This document shows, one piece after another, positions 16,375 through 24,864 of a stretch of DNA of 51,661 nt (position 1 is its first letter; every line of letters begins with the position of its first letter). The notes under the pieces are model-generated. The model saw only the letters and a program-made list of their open reading frames with translations. It was not told the DNA's origin and did no database searches. This stretch comes from Streptacidiphilus anmyonensis (GTDB lineage: Bacteria; Actinomycetota; Actinomycetes; Streptomycetales; Streptomycetaceae): NCBI RefSeq assembly GCF_000787855.1, contig NZ_BBPQ01000033.1:1-51661 (forward strand), given 5' to 3'. Made by a program: the position numbers and the translations under genes.

Positions 16375-17457
16375 ATGACCATCACGGCCGAACAGCGGCG
16401 CGCCCAGATCCTCGACGCGGTCCGGGAGCTGGGCACGGTCCGCGTGGTGGACCTGGCCGAGCGGATCGGCATGGCCCCGGTCACGGTGCGCAGGGACGTC
16501 GCCTTCATGGCCGACAGCGGGCTGCTGCGACGCTCGCACGGCGCCGTCTCGCTGCCGCGCGACGAACGGTCCTCCGCCGCTGCACCCGGTCGCGAGCTGG
16601 TGGTCGGCATGCTCGTGCCCACGGTCGGCTCCTACTTCGACGAGGTGATCGACGGTGCGCGCCGGGCGGCCGCCGCCGCGGGGGCCAGGCTGGTGCTGGG
16701 CATCGCCTCCTACGAGTCGGGCGAGGACATCGCCCAGGTCGAGCAGCTGCTCGACGCCGGCCTGAACGGGATGCTGCTCACTCCCAACTGGCGCCCGGAC
16801 ACCGACGACGCCGACGGCGCGGACGCCGCCTGGTTGCGCGAGCTGCCGGTGCCCGCCGTGCTGACCGAACGGATCGCGCCGCCGCAGAGCGCCGCGGCCG
16901 CGCTGGACTCCGTCGGCTCGGACCACCATCACGGGGTGCTGCTGGCGCTGCGTCACCTGCGGTCGCTCGGTCACGAGTCCGTCGCGCTGGTCGCCCGCCA
17001 GGACAGCTGGACGTCCCACCAGGTCCGGGTCGGCTACGCCGAGGGCGTCCGGCTGCTGGGCCTGGAGCCGTACCCGGTGATCGACGTCAAGCGTCCCAGC
17101 CTCGACTCCGACGCCGTCGCGGCGCGGGTCGCGGAGGCCGTGGCGGGAGGCGTGCGCGCGGTGCTGGTGCACAACGACCAGGAGGCCATCCAGCTGACGC
17201 CGCTGCTGCGGGCCCGCGGCCTGCGCGCCCCCGACGACGTGGCGCTGATCTCCTACGACGACGTCTTCGCCGCGCTGGCCGCTCCCCCGCTGACCGCCGT
17301 CTCCCCGCCCAAGCGCGCGGTGGGCGCCGCCGCGCTGGACCTGCTGATCCGCCGGCTCGGCGAGGGCGACAACCTGCCGGTTCACCATGTCCGGCTGCTG
17401 CCCGAGCTGAAGATCCGCACCTCCTGCGGCGGCGGAACCGGCGCCGAGAGCCGCTGA
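16375..17457 (+). CDS. DeoR-type HTH fused to LacI-like sugar sensor, paralog 1
   Basis: A 360-residue regulator. Residues 1-58 are a DeoR winged helix (RRAQILDAVRELGTVRVVDL, then VTVRRDVAFMADSGLLRRSHG). The rest is a periplasmic-binding-protein-like effector domain (VGMLVPTVGSYFDEVIDGAR, GLNGMLLTPNW, HNDQEAIQLTPLLRARGL, ALISYDDVFAALA). Classical DeoR repressors bind sugar phosphates with a different C-terminal fold, so this hybrid probably senses a free sugar or oligosaccharide. It is a close paralog of the convergent gene at 17543-18646. The ATG at 16375 has AGGAG 4 nt upstream; ATG 16363 is possible. Confidence 0.86.
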   Translation: MTITAEQRRAQILDAVRELGTVRVVDLAERIGMAPVTVRRDVAFMADSGLLRRSHGAVSLPRDERSSAAAPGRELVVGMLVPTVGSYFDEVIDGARRAAAAAGARLVLGIASYESGEDIAQVEQLLDAGLNGMLLTPNWRPDTDDADGADAAWLRELPVPAVLTERIAPPQSAAAALDSVGSDHHHGVLLALRHLRSLGHESVALVARQDSWTSHQVRVGYAEGVRLLGLEPYPVIDVKRPSLDSDAVAARVAEAVAGGVRAVLVHNDQEAIQLTPLLRARGLRAPDDVALISYDDVFAALAAPPLTAVSPPKRAVGAAALDLLIRRLGEGDNLPVHHVRLLPELKIRTSCGGGTGAESR

Positions 17458-17499
17458 CCCCACAGCCGCGTCCCCGTGAGGGCCCCGACTGCGGGGTCA
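17455..17499. terminator. Weak inverted repeat between convergent paralogs
   Basis: TGACCCC (17455-17461) pairs with GGGGTCA (17493-17499), and after one mismatch CAG pairs with CTG. It sits over the stop codon of the first regulator and between two convergent genes; a weak shared terminator is plausible. Confidence 0.35.
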
Positions 17500-17542
17500 G
17501 CCCTCAGCACAGCGGCACGCAGCCTCAGCGGCTTCAGCGGCT

Positions 17543-18646
17543 TCAGCAGAGGGCGCCGCAGGAGCCGCGGACGTTGAGCGCGGGCAGCAGGTCGACGCGG
17601 CGCGCGGGCACCGTCGCGCCGCCCTCCAGGCGGCGCAGCAGCAGCTCCATCGCGGTGGCGCCGACGGCGCGCCGGGGCGGTGCCACTGCCGTCAAGGGCG
17701 GGGCGGCGAGGGCGGCGAACACGTCGTCGTAGGAGATCAGCGCCACGTCGTCGGGCACCCGCAGGCCGCGGGCGCGCAGCAGCATCGGGAGCTGGACGGC
17801 TTCGTGGTCGTTGTGCACCAGCACGGCGTGCACTCCCTCTCCGGCCAGGTGCGCGATCCGGTCGGCCAACCGCACGACCTCGGCCTGCCCGGCCTCCGGG
17901 CTTTGCGGATCGCGGACATCGAGGACCGGAAGCGGCGTCATCCCCAGGTGCCGGACGCCCTCCGCGTAGCCGGCCCGCACCTGGTGGGCGGTCCAGCTGT
18001 CGTCGCGGGCGGCGAGCAGCACGGAATCGTGGCCGAGCGAGGCCAGGTGTCGCAGGGCGAGGAGGACGCCGTGGCGGTGGTCCGAGGCGACCGAGTCGAG
18101 GTCGGCCGCCCGCCGGCCCGGCTCGGCCCGGCGCTCGACCAGCACCGCCGGGACCGGCAGCTCGGCCAGCCAGTCGAGGCCGCCGCGAGCCTCGGGCGAC
18201 CAGTTCGGGCTGAGCAGCAGCCCGTCCACGGACTCCTCGAGGAGGTGGGCCACCTGGGCCTGGTCGTCGCGTGCCCCGTAGGCGGCGATCCCGAGGACGA
18301 GCCGGGCCCCTCCGGCCGCGGCGCGGGCCCCGCCGATGATCTCGTCGAAGTACGAGCCGACCGTGGGGACCAGCATGCCGACCGACGGCACAGGGCGGGC
18401 CGACGCCGCTTCGGACGCTTCGGGCGCCGCGGGTACTTCGGGTGCTGCGAGCGCTGCGGACGCACCGACGGTGACGGCGCCGTGCGACCGGTGCAGCTGC
18501 CCGGCGACGGCCAGCGCGGTGAGATCCCGGCGCAGGGTCACGGCCGACATCTCCAGGCGGTCGGCGAGCTCGACCACCCGCACCGTGCCGAACTGGCGCA
18601 CCGCACTGAGGATCTGAGCCCGCCGCTCCGACGCCGGAAGGGTCAC
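17543..18646 (-). CDS. DeoR-type HTH fused to LacI-like sugar sensor, paralog 2
   Basis: A 367-residue regulator with the same two-domain plan as the gene at 16375: ERRAQILSAVRQFGTVRVVEL and VTLRRDLTALAVAGQLHRSHG, then VGMLVPTVGSYFDEIIGGAR, HNDHEAVQLPMLLRARGL and ALISYDDVFAALA. By eye more than half of the residues match paralog 1, including long identical runs in the effector domain. Start is GTG at 18646 with GAGGTG 6 nt upstream; a longer frame would run into its own operator. It faces the PL8 lyase gene and has operator-like site B 36-57 bp upstream, so autoregulation is likely. Confidence 0.87.
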   Translation of the reverse strand: MTLPASERRAQILSAVRQFGTVRVVELADRLEMSAVTLRRDLTALAVAGQLHRSHGAVTVGASAALAAPEVPAAPEASEAASARPVPSVGMLVPTVGSYFDEIIGGARAAAGGARLVLGIAAYGARDDQAQVAHLLEESVDGLLLSPNWSPEARGGLDWLAELPVPAVLVERRAEPGRRAADLDSVASDHRHGVLLALRHLASLGHDSVLLAARDDSWTAHQVRAGYAEGVRHLGMTPLPVLDVRDPQSPEAGQAEVVRLADRIAHLAGEGVHAVLVHNDHEAVQLPMLLRARGLRVPDDVALISYDDVFAALAAPPLTAVAPPRRAVGATAMELLLRRLEGGATVPARRVDLLPALNVRGSCGALC

Positions 18647-18681
18647 GGGACACCTCTCCTCCGTGCGGACGGACCATGGAC

Positions 18682-18703
18682 GATCAAACGCTACCATTCG
18701 ATC
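18682..18703. promoter_or_regulatory. 22-bp operator-like site B (island regulon)
   Basis: Begins GATCAAACG and ends TTCGATC, with arms GATCAAA and TTCGATC forming a near-palindrome. On the reverse strand it matches sites A and C at ATCGA-TG...TTGATC. It lies in the divergent promoter of paralog 2 and the PL8 lyase. Confidence 0.58.
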
Positions 18704-18751
18704 CGCCTGCGATCACATAGTCCCAGTCGAGACCATTCGCGTCACGATGCA

Positions 18752-18780
18752 TTGACGCTCGCGTGGAAAGCGCTTACCTT
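18752..18780 (+). promoter_or_regulatory. PL8 promoter overlapped by a LacI-type operator
   Basis: TTGACG (18752-18757), 17 bp and TACCTT (18775-18780) make a good sigma70 promoter. GGAAAGCGCTTACC (18765-18778) lies in its spacer and -10. This is the centre-CG palindrome typical of LacI-family repressors, and it recurs in perfect form at 29336. Repression by occlusion is the simple reading. Confidence 0.65.
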
Positions 18781-18823
18781 TCCACCCACCATCGGCACGG
18801 AGGGTTCGATCAAGGAGGACCTC

Positions 18824-21754
18824 ATGGCAAGGATGATGAGCCGTCGTCAGCTGCTGCAGTTCGGCGGTACGGCCGCCGCCGCAGCCGCCGTCACCCCGTT
18901 CCTACGCCCCTCCTTCGCCTTCGCCGCCGACACCTACGACGCGATGCGGACGACGTGGGTGGGCCTGCTCACCGGCAGCGGGTTCGACGCCACCGCGGCG
19001 CCGTTCTCCACCGCGCTCGCCACCCTCGGCTCCCAAGCGGGCTCGGACCAGTCCTCGATGGCTCCGGCCACCGGCTCGCTCTGGCCCGACCTGCCGATCG
19101 GCTCCGTCTCCGCCAACGTCACCAGCAGCTACTCCCGACTGAAGACCATGGCCCTGGCCTACGTCCAACCGGGCACCGGCCTCACCGGCAGCGCCTCGCT
19201 CGCCTCCGCGGTCACCACCGGGCTCGACTGGCTGTACAGCCATGCCTACACGCCGACCACGACCAGCTACGACAACTGGTGGGACTGGCAGATCGGCGCC
19301 CCGCAGGCCCTGTTGGACACCGCCCTGCTGCTGTACCCCTCCCTCTCCTCGACGCAGCTCGCGAACTACTGCGCGGCGGTCGACCACTCCGTCCCCGCCT
19401 CGACCGTCGCCACGTACAGCGGCACCAGCACCGGCGCGAACCGGGTGGACCTGTGCCGCGTGCTGATGCTGCGCGGCGTGCTCGGCAAGAGCTCCGCCCC
19501 GCTGACCACCGCCCAGACCGCGCTGTCGCCGGTCTTCCCCTACGTGCTGAGCGGCGACGGCTTCTACGCGGACGGCAGTTTCGTCCAGCACACCTACATC
19601 CCCTACACCGGCACCTACGGGGACGTGCTGCTCGGCGACATCAGCAAGCTGCTCACGCTGACCGCAGGGACCACCTGGGCGATCACGGACCCGGACGTGC
19701 AGAACATCTTCACCGCCGTCACCGCCTCCTACGCGCGCTTCCTCTACAACGGCCTGATCATGGACGGCGTCTGCGGACGCGCGGTCAGTCGCGGCGTCCA
19801 GCTCAGCGATCCGCTGCGGATCCAGCAGGACGACAACACCCGCGGCCACGGCGTCGTCTCGGACATCCTGCGGCTCGCCGAGTCCGGCGCGGCCCCCGCC
19901 GCGCAGTCCGCGGCCTGGAAGTCGATGGTCAAGGGCTGGCTGCAACGCCAGTACTACGAGCCGATCCTGAAGGACGCCGGTGTGCAGATCCCCGAACTCG
20001 CCCGCGCCCAGGCCCTGCTGAACGACTCCACCGTCACCGCCACGGCGGAGCCCGTGAACAGCGTGGTGCTCGGCATGGACCGCGCGGTCCACCGGCGCGC
20101 GGGCTGGGCGGCGCAGCTGAGCATCTGCTCGTCCCGCACCACGTTCTACGAGACCGGCAACGGCGAGAACCTCAAGGGCTGGCACCAGAACAGCGGGATG
20201 CTCTACTGGTACGGCGACACCTACGGCGACGGCCAGTACGCGGACGCCTTCTGGCCGACCGTCGACCCGTACCTGCTGCCCGGCACCACCGTCTCCACCC
20301 TCGCCCTCGCCGACGCGGCCGGCGGGGCCTGGGGAGCGTCCCACCCGGACACGGCCTGGGCCGGCGGTGTCACCGACGGCACCTACTCCGTCGTCGGCCA
20401 GGACGTGCGGGGGCTTCAGTCCACCCTCACCGGCAGGAAGTCCTGGTTCCTGCTGGACGACTCGATCTACTGCCTGGGCGCGGGGATCACCTGCGCCGAC
20501 GGGACGGACGTCCGGACGACCGTCGACAACCGCAACCTGGGGACGGGCAACAGTCAGGTCTTCACCGTCGACGGCGCCACGCAGCCGACCACCCTCGGCT
20601 GGACCCAGACCTTCACCGACCCCGGCTCCATGGCGATCGGCGGCATGGGCGCCTGGGTCTTCCCCGAGGGCGGCACGGTCCACGTCCAGCGCACGGCCCG
20701 CAGCGGCGCCTGGTCCGACGTCAACACCGGCTCGTCCACCGCCCCGCTCACCCGCAACTACCTCTCCCTGTGGTTCGACCACGGCACCGACCCCAGCGGC
20801 GCGGGCTACTGCTACCAGCTGATGCCGGGCGCGACCGCCGCGCAGGCCGCCGCCCGCGCGGCGAGTCCGAACGTCAGCGTCCTGGCCAACACCTCCACCG
20901 CCCAGGCCATCAGCTGCTCCTCGCTCGGCCTCACCATGGCCGACTTCTTCGCCGCCGGCAGCGCTGGACCGATCACGGTCGACGGTCCGTGCTCGGTGCT
21001 GATGCGCGAACAGGGCGGCAGCATGACGGTGGTGGTGTCCGACCCCACCCGTGCCTCCACCACCGTCAAGGTGACGATCGCCCGCAGCACCTACGCGTCC
21101 GCCACCTCCACCAGCGGGGTGACCGTGCTGTCGACCTCCGGCCAGGTCGTGCTGCTCGCCGAGACCGGCGGCACCCACGGCGCGGGCCGCACCGCCACGC
21201 TCAGCTCCTCCGGCACCGCGCCCGCGAACGCGACCGCCGCCCGGCTGGGCGCCGTCGCGACCGCCTACGTCCGCGACGGCTCCTACGCCGCCACCAACTA
21301 CGGCGACGCCACCACCATGGTGGTGAAGAACGCCAACGCCTCAGACAACGGCTACAACCGCAGGTCGCTGCTGAAATTCGACGTCTCCGGCGTCAGCGGC
21401 GCCGTCTCCCGCGCCGTGCTGTGGGTCTACGGCAACGTGCAGGACTCCGGCGGGACGACGACCACCCTCCAGGCGTTCGGCACCTCCTCCGACACCTGGA
21501 CGGAGTCGACGGTCACCTGGGACTCCGCGCCCGCCGTCACCACCGCGTTGGGAACCGGGATGATCTCGACCGGAGCCGACTGGGTCGCCCTGGACGTCAC
21601 CGCCGCCGTCGCGGCGGCACAGACCGGCGCGGGCGGCGACGGCACGGCCTCGCTGGCCGTCTTCGAGCCTCTCGGCGCCGCCGGCCTGGCGACGGTGCTG
21701 AACACCAGGCTGAGCACCGCCAACCCGCCCCGACTGGAGGTGGTCGGCAGCTGA
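18824..21754 (+). CDS. Secreted polysaccharide lyase family 8 (hyaluronate/chondroitin/xanthan lyase type)
   Basis: A 976-residue exported lyase that should cut uronic-acid polysaccharides by beta-elimination, leaving unsaturated uronyl ends. It has a Tat signal (MSRRQLLQFGG, residues ~5-35). The alpha/alpha-toroid carries NWWDWQIG (151-158), the aromatic patch. N206, H256 and Y265 (HTYIPYTGTYG) have the same 50- and 9-residue spacing that I recall for Asn349, His399 and Tyr408 of pneumococcal hyaluronate lyase. NGENLKGWHQNSGMLYWYGD begins the beta part. A DNRLRE-like carbohydrate-binding domain closes the protein (~810-976). AAGGAGG lies 5 nt before the ATG at 18824. The exact polymer cannot be fixed from sequence. 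Confidence 0.9.
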   Translation: MARMMSRRQLLQFGGTAAAAAAVTPFLRPSFAFAADTYDAMRTTWVGLLTGSGFDATAAPFSTALATLGSQAGSDQSSMAPATGSLWPDLPIGSVSANVTSSYSRLKTMALAYVQPGTGLTGSASLASAVTTGLDWLYSHAYTPTTTSYDNWWDWQIGAPQALLDTALLLYPSLSSTQLANYCAAVDHSVPASTVATYSGTSTGANRVDLCRVLMLRGVLGKSSAPLTTAQTALSPVFPYVLSGDGFYADGSFVQHTYIPYTGTYGDVLLGDISKLLTLTAGTTWAITDPDVQNIFTAVTASYARFLYNGLIMDGVCGRAVSRGVQLSDPLRIQQDDNTRGHGVVSDILRLAESGAAPAAQSAAWKSMVKGWLQRQYYEPILKDAGVQIPELARAQALLNDSTVTATAEPVNSVVLGMDRAVHRRAGWAAQLSICSSRTTFYETGNGENLKGWHQNSGMLYWYGDTYGDGQYADAFWPTVDPYLLPGTTVSTLALADAAGGAWGASHPDTAWAGGVTDGTYSVVGQDVRGLQSTLTGRKSWFLLDDSIYCLGAGITCADGTDVRTTVDNRNLGTGNSQVFTVDGATQPTTLGWTQTFTDPGSMAIGGMGAWVFPEGGTVHVQRTARSGAWSDVNTGSSTAPLTRNYLSLWFDHGTDPSGAGYCYQLMPGATAAQAAARAASPNVSVLANTSTAQAISCSSLGLTMADFFAAGSAGPITVDGPCSVLMREQGGSMTVVVSDPTRASTTVKVTIARSTYASATSTSGVTVLSTSGQVVLLAETGGTHGAGRTATLSSSGTAPANATAARLGAVATAYVRDGSYAATNYGDATTMVVKNANASDNGYNRRSLLKFDVSGVSGAVSRAVLWVYGNVQDSGGTTTTLQAFGTSSDTWTESTVTWDSAPAVTTALGTGMISTGADWVALDVTAAVAAAQTGAGGDGTASLAVFEPLGAAGLATVLNTRLSTANPPRLEVVGS

Positions 21755-21772
21755 CCGACCGCCGGAACAGAT

Positions 21773-21804
21773 GCCGCCCGCTGCTTCGACGAGCAGCGGG
21801 CGGC
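21773..21804. terminator. 13-bp hairpin after the PL8 gene
   Basis: GCCGCCCGCTGCT pairs perfectly with AGCAGCGGGCGGC around a 6-nt loop. It lies between the convergent PL8 and isomerase genes and probably serves both. Confidence 0.72.
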
Positions 21805-21825
21805 GCCGGTTTCGCGGTGCGGTCC

Positions 21826-22626
21826 TCAGCCTCCGAGACCGGCTCCCAGCCGGGCCAGACAAGCGGCGCCCGACGCGAGCAGCGGGGCCAGCGGAGCGGC
21901 GTCCGGGTACCAGGGGGCCTCGTACTCCCAGGAGACCCAGCAGTCCGAGGGCAGCAGGCGGAGGCAGTCGGCGACCGGCAGCGTGCCCGCGCCGAGCGGG
22001 AGCGGGGTGAGGTCGCCCGGCCCGAGGACGTCCTTGACCTGGACGTAGCCGAGGTGGGACCGCAGCGCCTCCCAGCTCTGGGACGGCGTCTCCCCGGCCA
22101 GTCGGGTGTGCAGCAGGTCCCACAGCGCGCCCACGGCCGGGGCGTCGACGAGGTCGAGCACACGGGCGACGTCGCGCCCGGCGCGGTGCGAGTCGTGGGT
22201 CTCCAGCAGCACCCGCACGCCCAGCGCCCGCGCCTGCTCGGCCACCGCCGTGAGGCGGCGGGCGGCGCGCCCGTCTGCTTCGTCGGCCCCGGCGGCCGAC
22301 CCCTCCCCGCCCTGCGGGAACACCCGGACGTAGGACGCGTCCAGATCGGCCGCGAGGCGGAGGTGGTCGAGCAGCCCGGCGACCAACGGGGCGTCCTCGC
22401 CGGGCGCGGCGATCCCGAGGTAGCTCGCGACGGCCAGCGGGGTGGTCCCCGCCGTCGCGAACTGCCGCCGGATGCGCCGGCGTTCGGCGTTCGTCAGCTC
22501 CGGGTGGACCGGTTCGCCCGGCGCGCAGCGCAGCTCCAGACCGGCCCAGCCGTGGTCGGCGGCGAGGCGGAGGACCTGGTCGAGCGGTGTCCCGGGCAGC
22601 CCGAGGGTGGAGAAGGCGAGCCGCAT
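21826..22626 (-). CDS. Sugar phosphate isomerase/epimerase-type TIM barrel
   Basis: A 266-residue protein of the AP-endonuclease-2/xylose-isomerase-like fold (MRLAFSTLGLPGTPLDQVLR start, WAGLELR, LLETHDSHRAGRDVARVLDLV, GALWDLLHT, VQVKDVLG, WEYE near the end). Metal-binding Glu, Asp, His and Glu appear in LLETHD, GALWDLLHT and VSWEYEAPW. Members isomerise or epimerise sugars or keto-acids; the substrate is unknown. It starts 4 bp after the DUF2264 stop, so the two form an operon and probably work on the same sugar. The ribosome site (GAAGGG) lies within the end of the upstream gene. Confidence 0.82.
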   Translation of the reverse strand: MRLAFSTLGLPGTPLDQVLRLAADHGWAGLELRCAPGEPVHPELTNAERRRIRRQFATAGTTPLAVASYLGIAAPGEDAPLVAGLLDHLRLAADLDASYVRVFPQGGEGSAAGADEADGRAARRLTAVAEQARALGVRVLLETHDSHRAGRDVARVLDLVDAPAVGALWDLLHTRLAGETPSQSWEALRSHLGYVQVKDVLGPGDLTPLPLGAGTLPVADCLRLLPSDCWVSWEYEAPWYPDAAPLAPLLASGAACLARLGAGLGG

Positions 22627-22630
22627 CCGT

Positions 22631-24565
22631 TCAGCCCTTCTCCCTCGTGCGGTGGACGTCGACGTGGTCCGGGTGGACCACCGCCTCGTCCTCGGTGCCG
22701 TCCGGCCAGACGACGCGGACCGACGATCCGTCAGCGTGCACCTGAAGGTCCGCGAAGGGGGCCGACGGCAGGCGGGACAGGCGGGCGAGGGAGACGAACA
22801 GCGAACGCTCCCCGCTCGTGCGGCCGGTCAGCACGGGGAGCCCGCCGACCTCGCCGAAGGCGGTGCCGGTGGGCAGGCCGACCGCCTCGGCCGTGTCGTA
22901 GCCGACGAGGCCGCGGAGCGCCGAGGTCGGTCCGCCGCGCTCCGGGTCGGCGGCGGCCACGGCGAGCAGACCGTCCGTCCGTGCCTCGGCCGTCCCTCCG
23001 GCGACGGCCCAGCCGCTGTGCCGGACCTCGGTCCCGGGGGCGGCGCCGGTGACCAGATGGACGTGGACCTCGTCCGGGCCGTGGGCCAGGACCAGCGACA
23101 GGACGCCGACGCCGGGCAGTTCGGCCCCGCCGACGCGCGGCGCGTGCGCGGAGGCGGCCCAGCCCCGCCCGGCGCCGACCGGTCGGATCCGGCCGCGCTC
23201 GCTCGGCTCGCCGTCGACGACCAGGCCGAAGTGGTTGTCGGCCGGGCCCTGGTGGGCGGGAGCCGTGGCGGTGGAGTAGCCGAGCCTGGCGTAGAGCGGG
23301 TCGTCGGCGAGCACCTGGTCGGCGGGCTGGTTGTCGCTGCCGTGGTTGTGCAGTCGCACCAGGCCGTCGGCGGCGGTGGACTGGAGCAGCCAGCCGGGGG
23401 CGGGCAGCGCGACGACGGCGTCGGCGGCCTCCACCGGGGCGTCCTGCTCGGGGTCGGTCCACACGGGATGGTCCGGCGGCAGCAGCAGGCCGAGGAAGCC
23501 CTTGCTGGCCCAGTAGGGCGAGGCGGGCCCGGAGTACTCCTGGACCATCGGCGGATACGGGCCGAACCAGCCGAGCGAGAGCAGCCCGTCCGGTTCGAGA
23601 GCGCCGCGGTCGAGGAAGTAGCGCAGCGCTGCGGAGGCCAGCCGGCGGGTGGCTCCCGGTGCGAGCGGGGTACGGCCGGCGAGCGCTCCGGCCCACAGCG
23701 GAGCGGCGGCGGCGAAGCGGTAGGTGAGCGAGCGGCCCTGGTGCATCGGTGCGCCGTCGGCGCCGAACATCCGGGCGTAGCCGCCGAGATGGGCGGCGAG
23801 GCGGCCGCCGTAGGTGTCGAGCAGTGCGCGGTCGCCGCCGAGGTGGGCGTGCAGGACCGGGTAGAGGTGCAGGGCCCAGCCGTTGTAGTGGTCGAAGGCG
23901 CGGGGGCGGCCGTCGGTGTACCAGCCGTCGCCGAGGTACCACTGCTCGATCATCGCGAGCCCCCGTGCGACGGCGGACTGCGCCGCTCCGTCCTCGTCCG
24001 CGCCCGCCTCGACGAGGAAGCCTCCGACGGTGAACGGGAAGAGCCACCAGTTGTTGTCCACGGGCGTGTGGTGCAGCGCCCCGGCGAGGTAGGCCCTGGT
24101 GCGCTCGCGCACGTCGTCGTCGAGGCGGTCCCAGAGCCAGGGGCGGGTGAGCCGCAGGGACAGGGCGATCGAGGCGGCCTCGACCATGGCCTGGTTGCGG
24201 TCGCCGACGGCGAGCCAGGAGACGGGGTCCTTGTCGCTCAGCTCCCGGTCGGTGGTCGGGGTGCGGGTTCCCTCGGCCAGCCCCTCGGCGTACCAGGGCA
24301 GGAGTCGGTCGGGGTCCGCGCCACCCGCTCCGGCGACGCGGAAGGCGGCCAGCAGGAAGGTCCGGGCGAAACCCTCCAGCCCGTCGGAGCGGGTGCCGGA
24401 GACGCTCGGGCGGGGTCCTGGCAGGTTGACGAGCGCGTGGCCGGGTCCGGCGTGCGGCCGTACGGCGGCCAGCAGGCTGTCGGCAACCGCTTCCCAGTGC
24501 GACCTGGTCCAGCCGGTGTGCGGGCTGAGCTGCCGGTCCTCGGGCGGGAGGTGGATCGGACTCAT
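22631..24565 (-). CDS. DUF2264 family protein, probable glycoside-processing enzyme
   Basis: A 644-residue cytoplasmic protein without signal peptide, matching DUF2264 (PF10022). The N-terminal ~380 residues form an (alpha/alpha) barrel-like region (GLEGFARTFLLAAFRVAG, VDNNWWLFPFTVGGFL, WYTDGRPRAFDHYNGWALH, MHQGRSLTYRFAAAAPLW, SPYWASKGFLGL). The C-terminal part is beta-rich. From memory, relatives with DUF2264 have been placed with CAZy beta-glucuronidases (GH154); I am not certain of that link. With the PL8 lyase nearby, trimming of imported uronic-acid oligosaccharides is a fair inference. AAGGAA precedes the ATG at 24565. Divergent from the ABC operon. Confidence 0.8.
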   Translation of the reverse strand: MSPIHLPPEDRQLSPHTGWTRSHWEAVADSLLAAVRPHAGPGHALVNLPGPRPSVSGTRSDGLEGFARTFLLAAFRVAGAGGADPDRLLPWYAEGLAEGTRTPTTDRELSDKDPVSWLAVGDRNQAMVEAASIALSLRLTRPWLWDRLDDDVRERTRAYLAGALHHTPVDNNWWLFPFTVGGFLVEAGADEDGAAQSAVARGLAMIEQWYLGDGWYTDGRPRAFDHYNGWALHLYPVLHAHLGGDRALLDTYGGRLAAHLGGYARMFGADGAPMHQGRSLTYRFAAAAPLWAGALAGRTPLAPGATRRLASAALRYFLDRGALEPDGLLSLGWFGPYPPMVQEYSGPASPYWASKGFLGLLLPPDHPVWTDPEQDAPVEAADAVVALPAPGWLLQSTAADGLVRLHNHGSDNQPADQVLADDPLYARLGYSTATAPAHQGPADNHFGLVVDGEPSERGRIRPVGAGRGWAASAHAPRVGGAELPGVGVLSLVLAHGPDEVHVHLVTGAAPGTEVRHSGWAVAGGTAEARTDGLLAVAAADPERGGPTSALRGLVGYDTAEAVGLPTGTAFGEVGGLPVLTGRTSGERSLFVSLARLSRLPSAPFADLQVHADGSSVRVVWPDGTEDEAVVHPDHVDVHRTREKG

Positions 24566-24864
24566 GACGGATTCCTTGATCGTGCGACGGCGGAGGCAGC
24601 TGAGCGGCGGATCAATACGGCATCACATGTGAGCGAATGATCTGATGGTGGCGGCCAGTCGCACCTGAATCAGCGGCTACGCCTGGATCGTTACCAGAAA
24701 GTGGCGTGCAGTCATCGTATCGAGTGAGATCATTTGATCCTCCGCTCTTGACTCCGATCCCAACCGGTCGCAAGATTGCCGCACCTGAACCGCCGGTGGT
24801 CCTGTCCGCTCCGGCGACCAGCACCCCACTCGGGCATTCCATCCCCCTCACCAGGAGCCGTGCC
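24566..24864. promoter_or_regulatory. Divergent promoter region of DUF2264 and ABC operons
   Basis: Holds operator-like site C (24718-24739), a TCACATGTGA palindrome (24623-24632) on the DUF2264 side, and a likely ABC promoter: TTGACT (24748-24753), 17 bp, CAAGAT (24771-24776). It is AT-richer than its surroundings. No gene is seen. Confidence 0.55.
24718..24739. promoter_or_regulatory. 22-bp operator-like site C (island regulon)
   Basis: Begins TATCGAGTGAG and ends ATTTGATC. It matches site A and the reverse of site B at 13 common positions. It ends 8 bp before the -35 of the ABC transporter operon. Confidence 0.58.

Noticed and set aside
18902-21178. A 758-codon open frame antisense to the PL8 gene
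   Set aside because: Mirror of PL8 codons, Gly/Arg/Val-biased, no ribosome site or recognisable domain.
22442-24640. A 732-codon plus-strand open frame opposite DUF2264
   Set aside because: Gly/Arg/Val/Ala-rich shadow of the DUF2264 codons without motifs.
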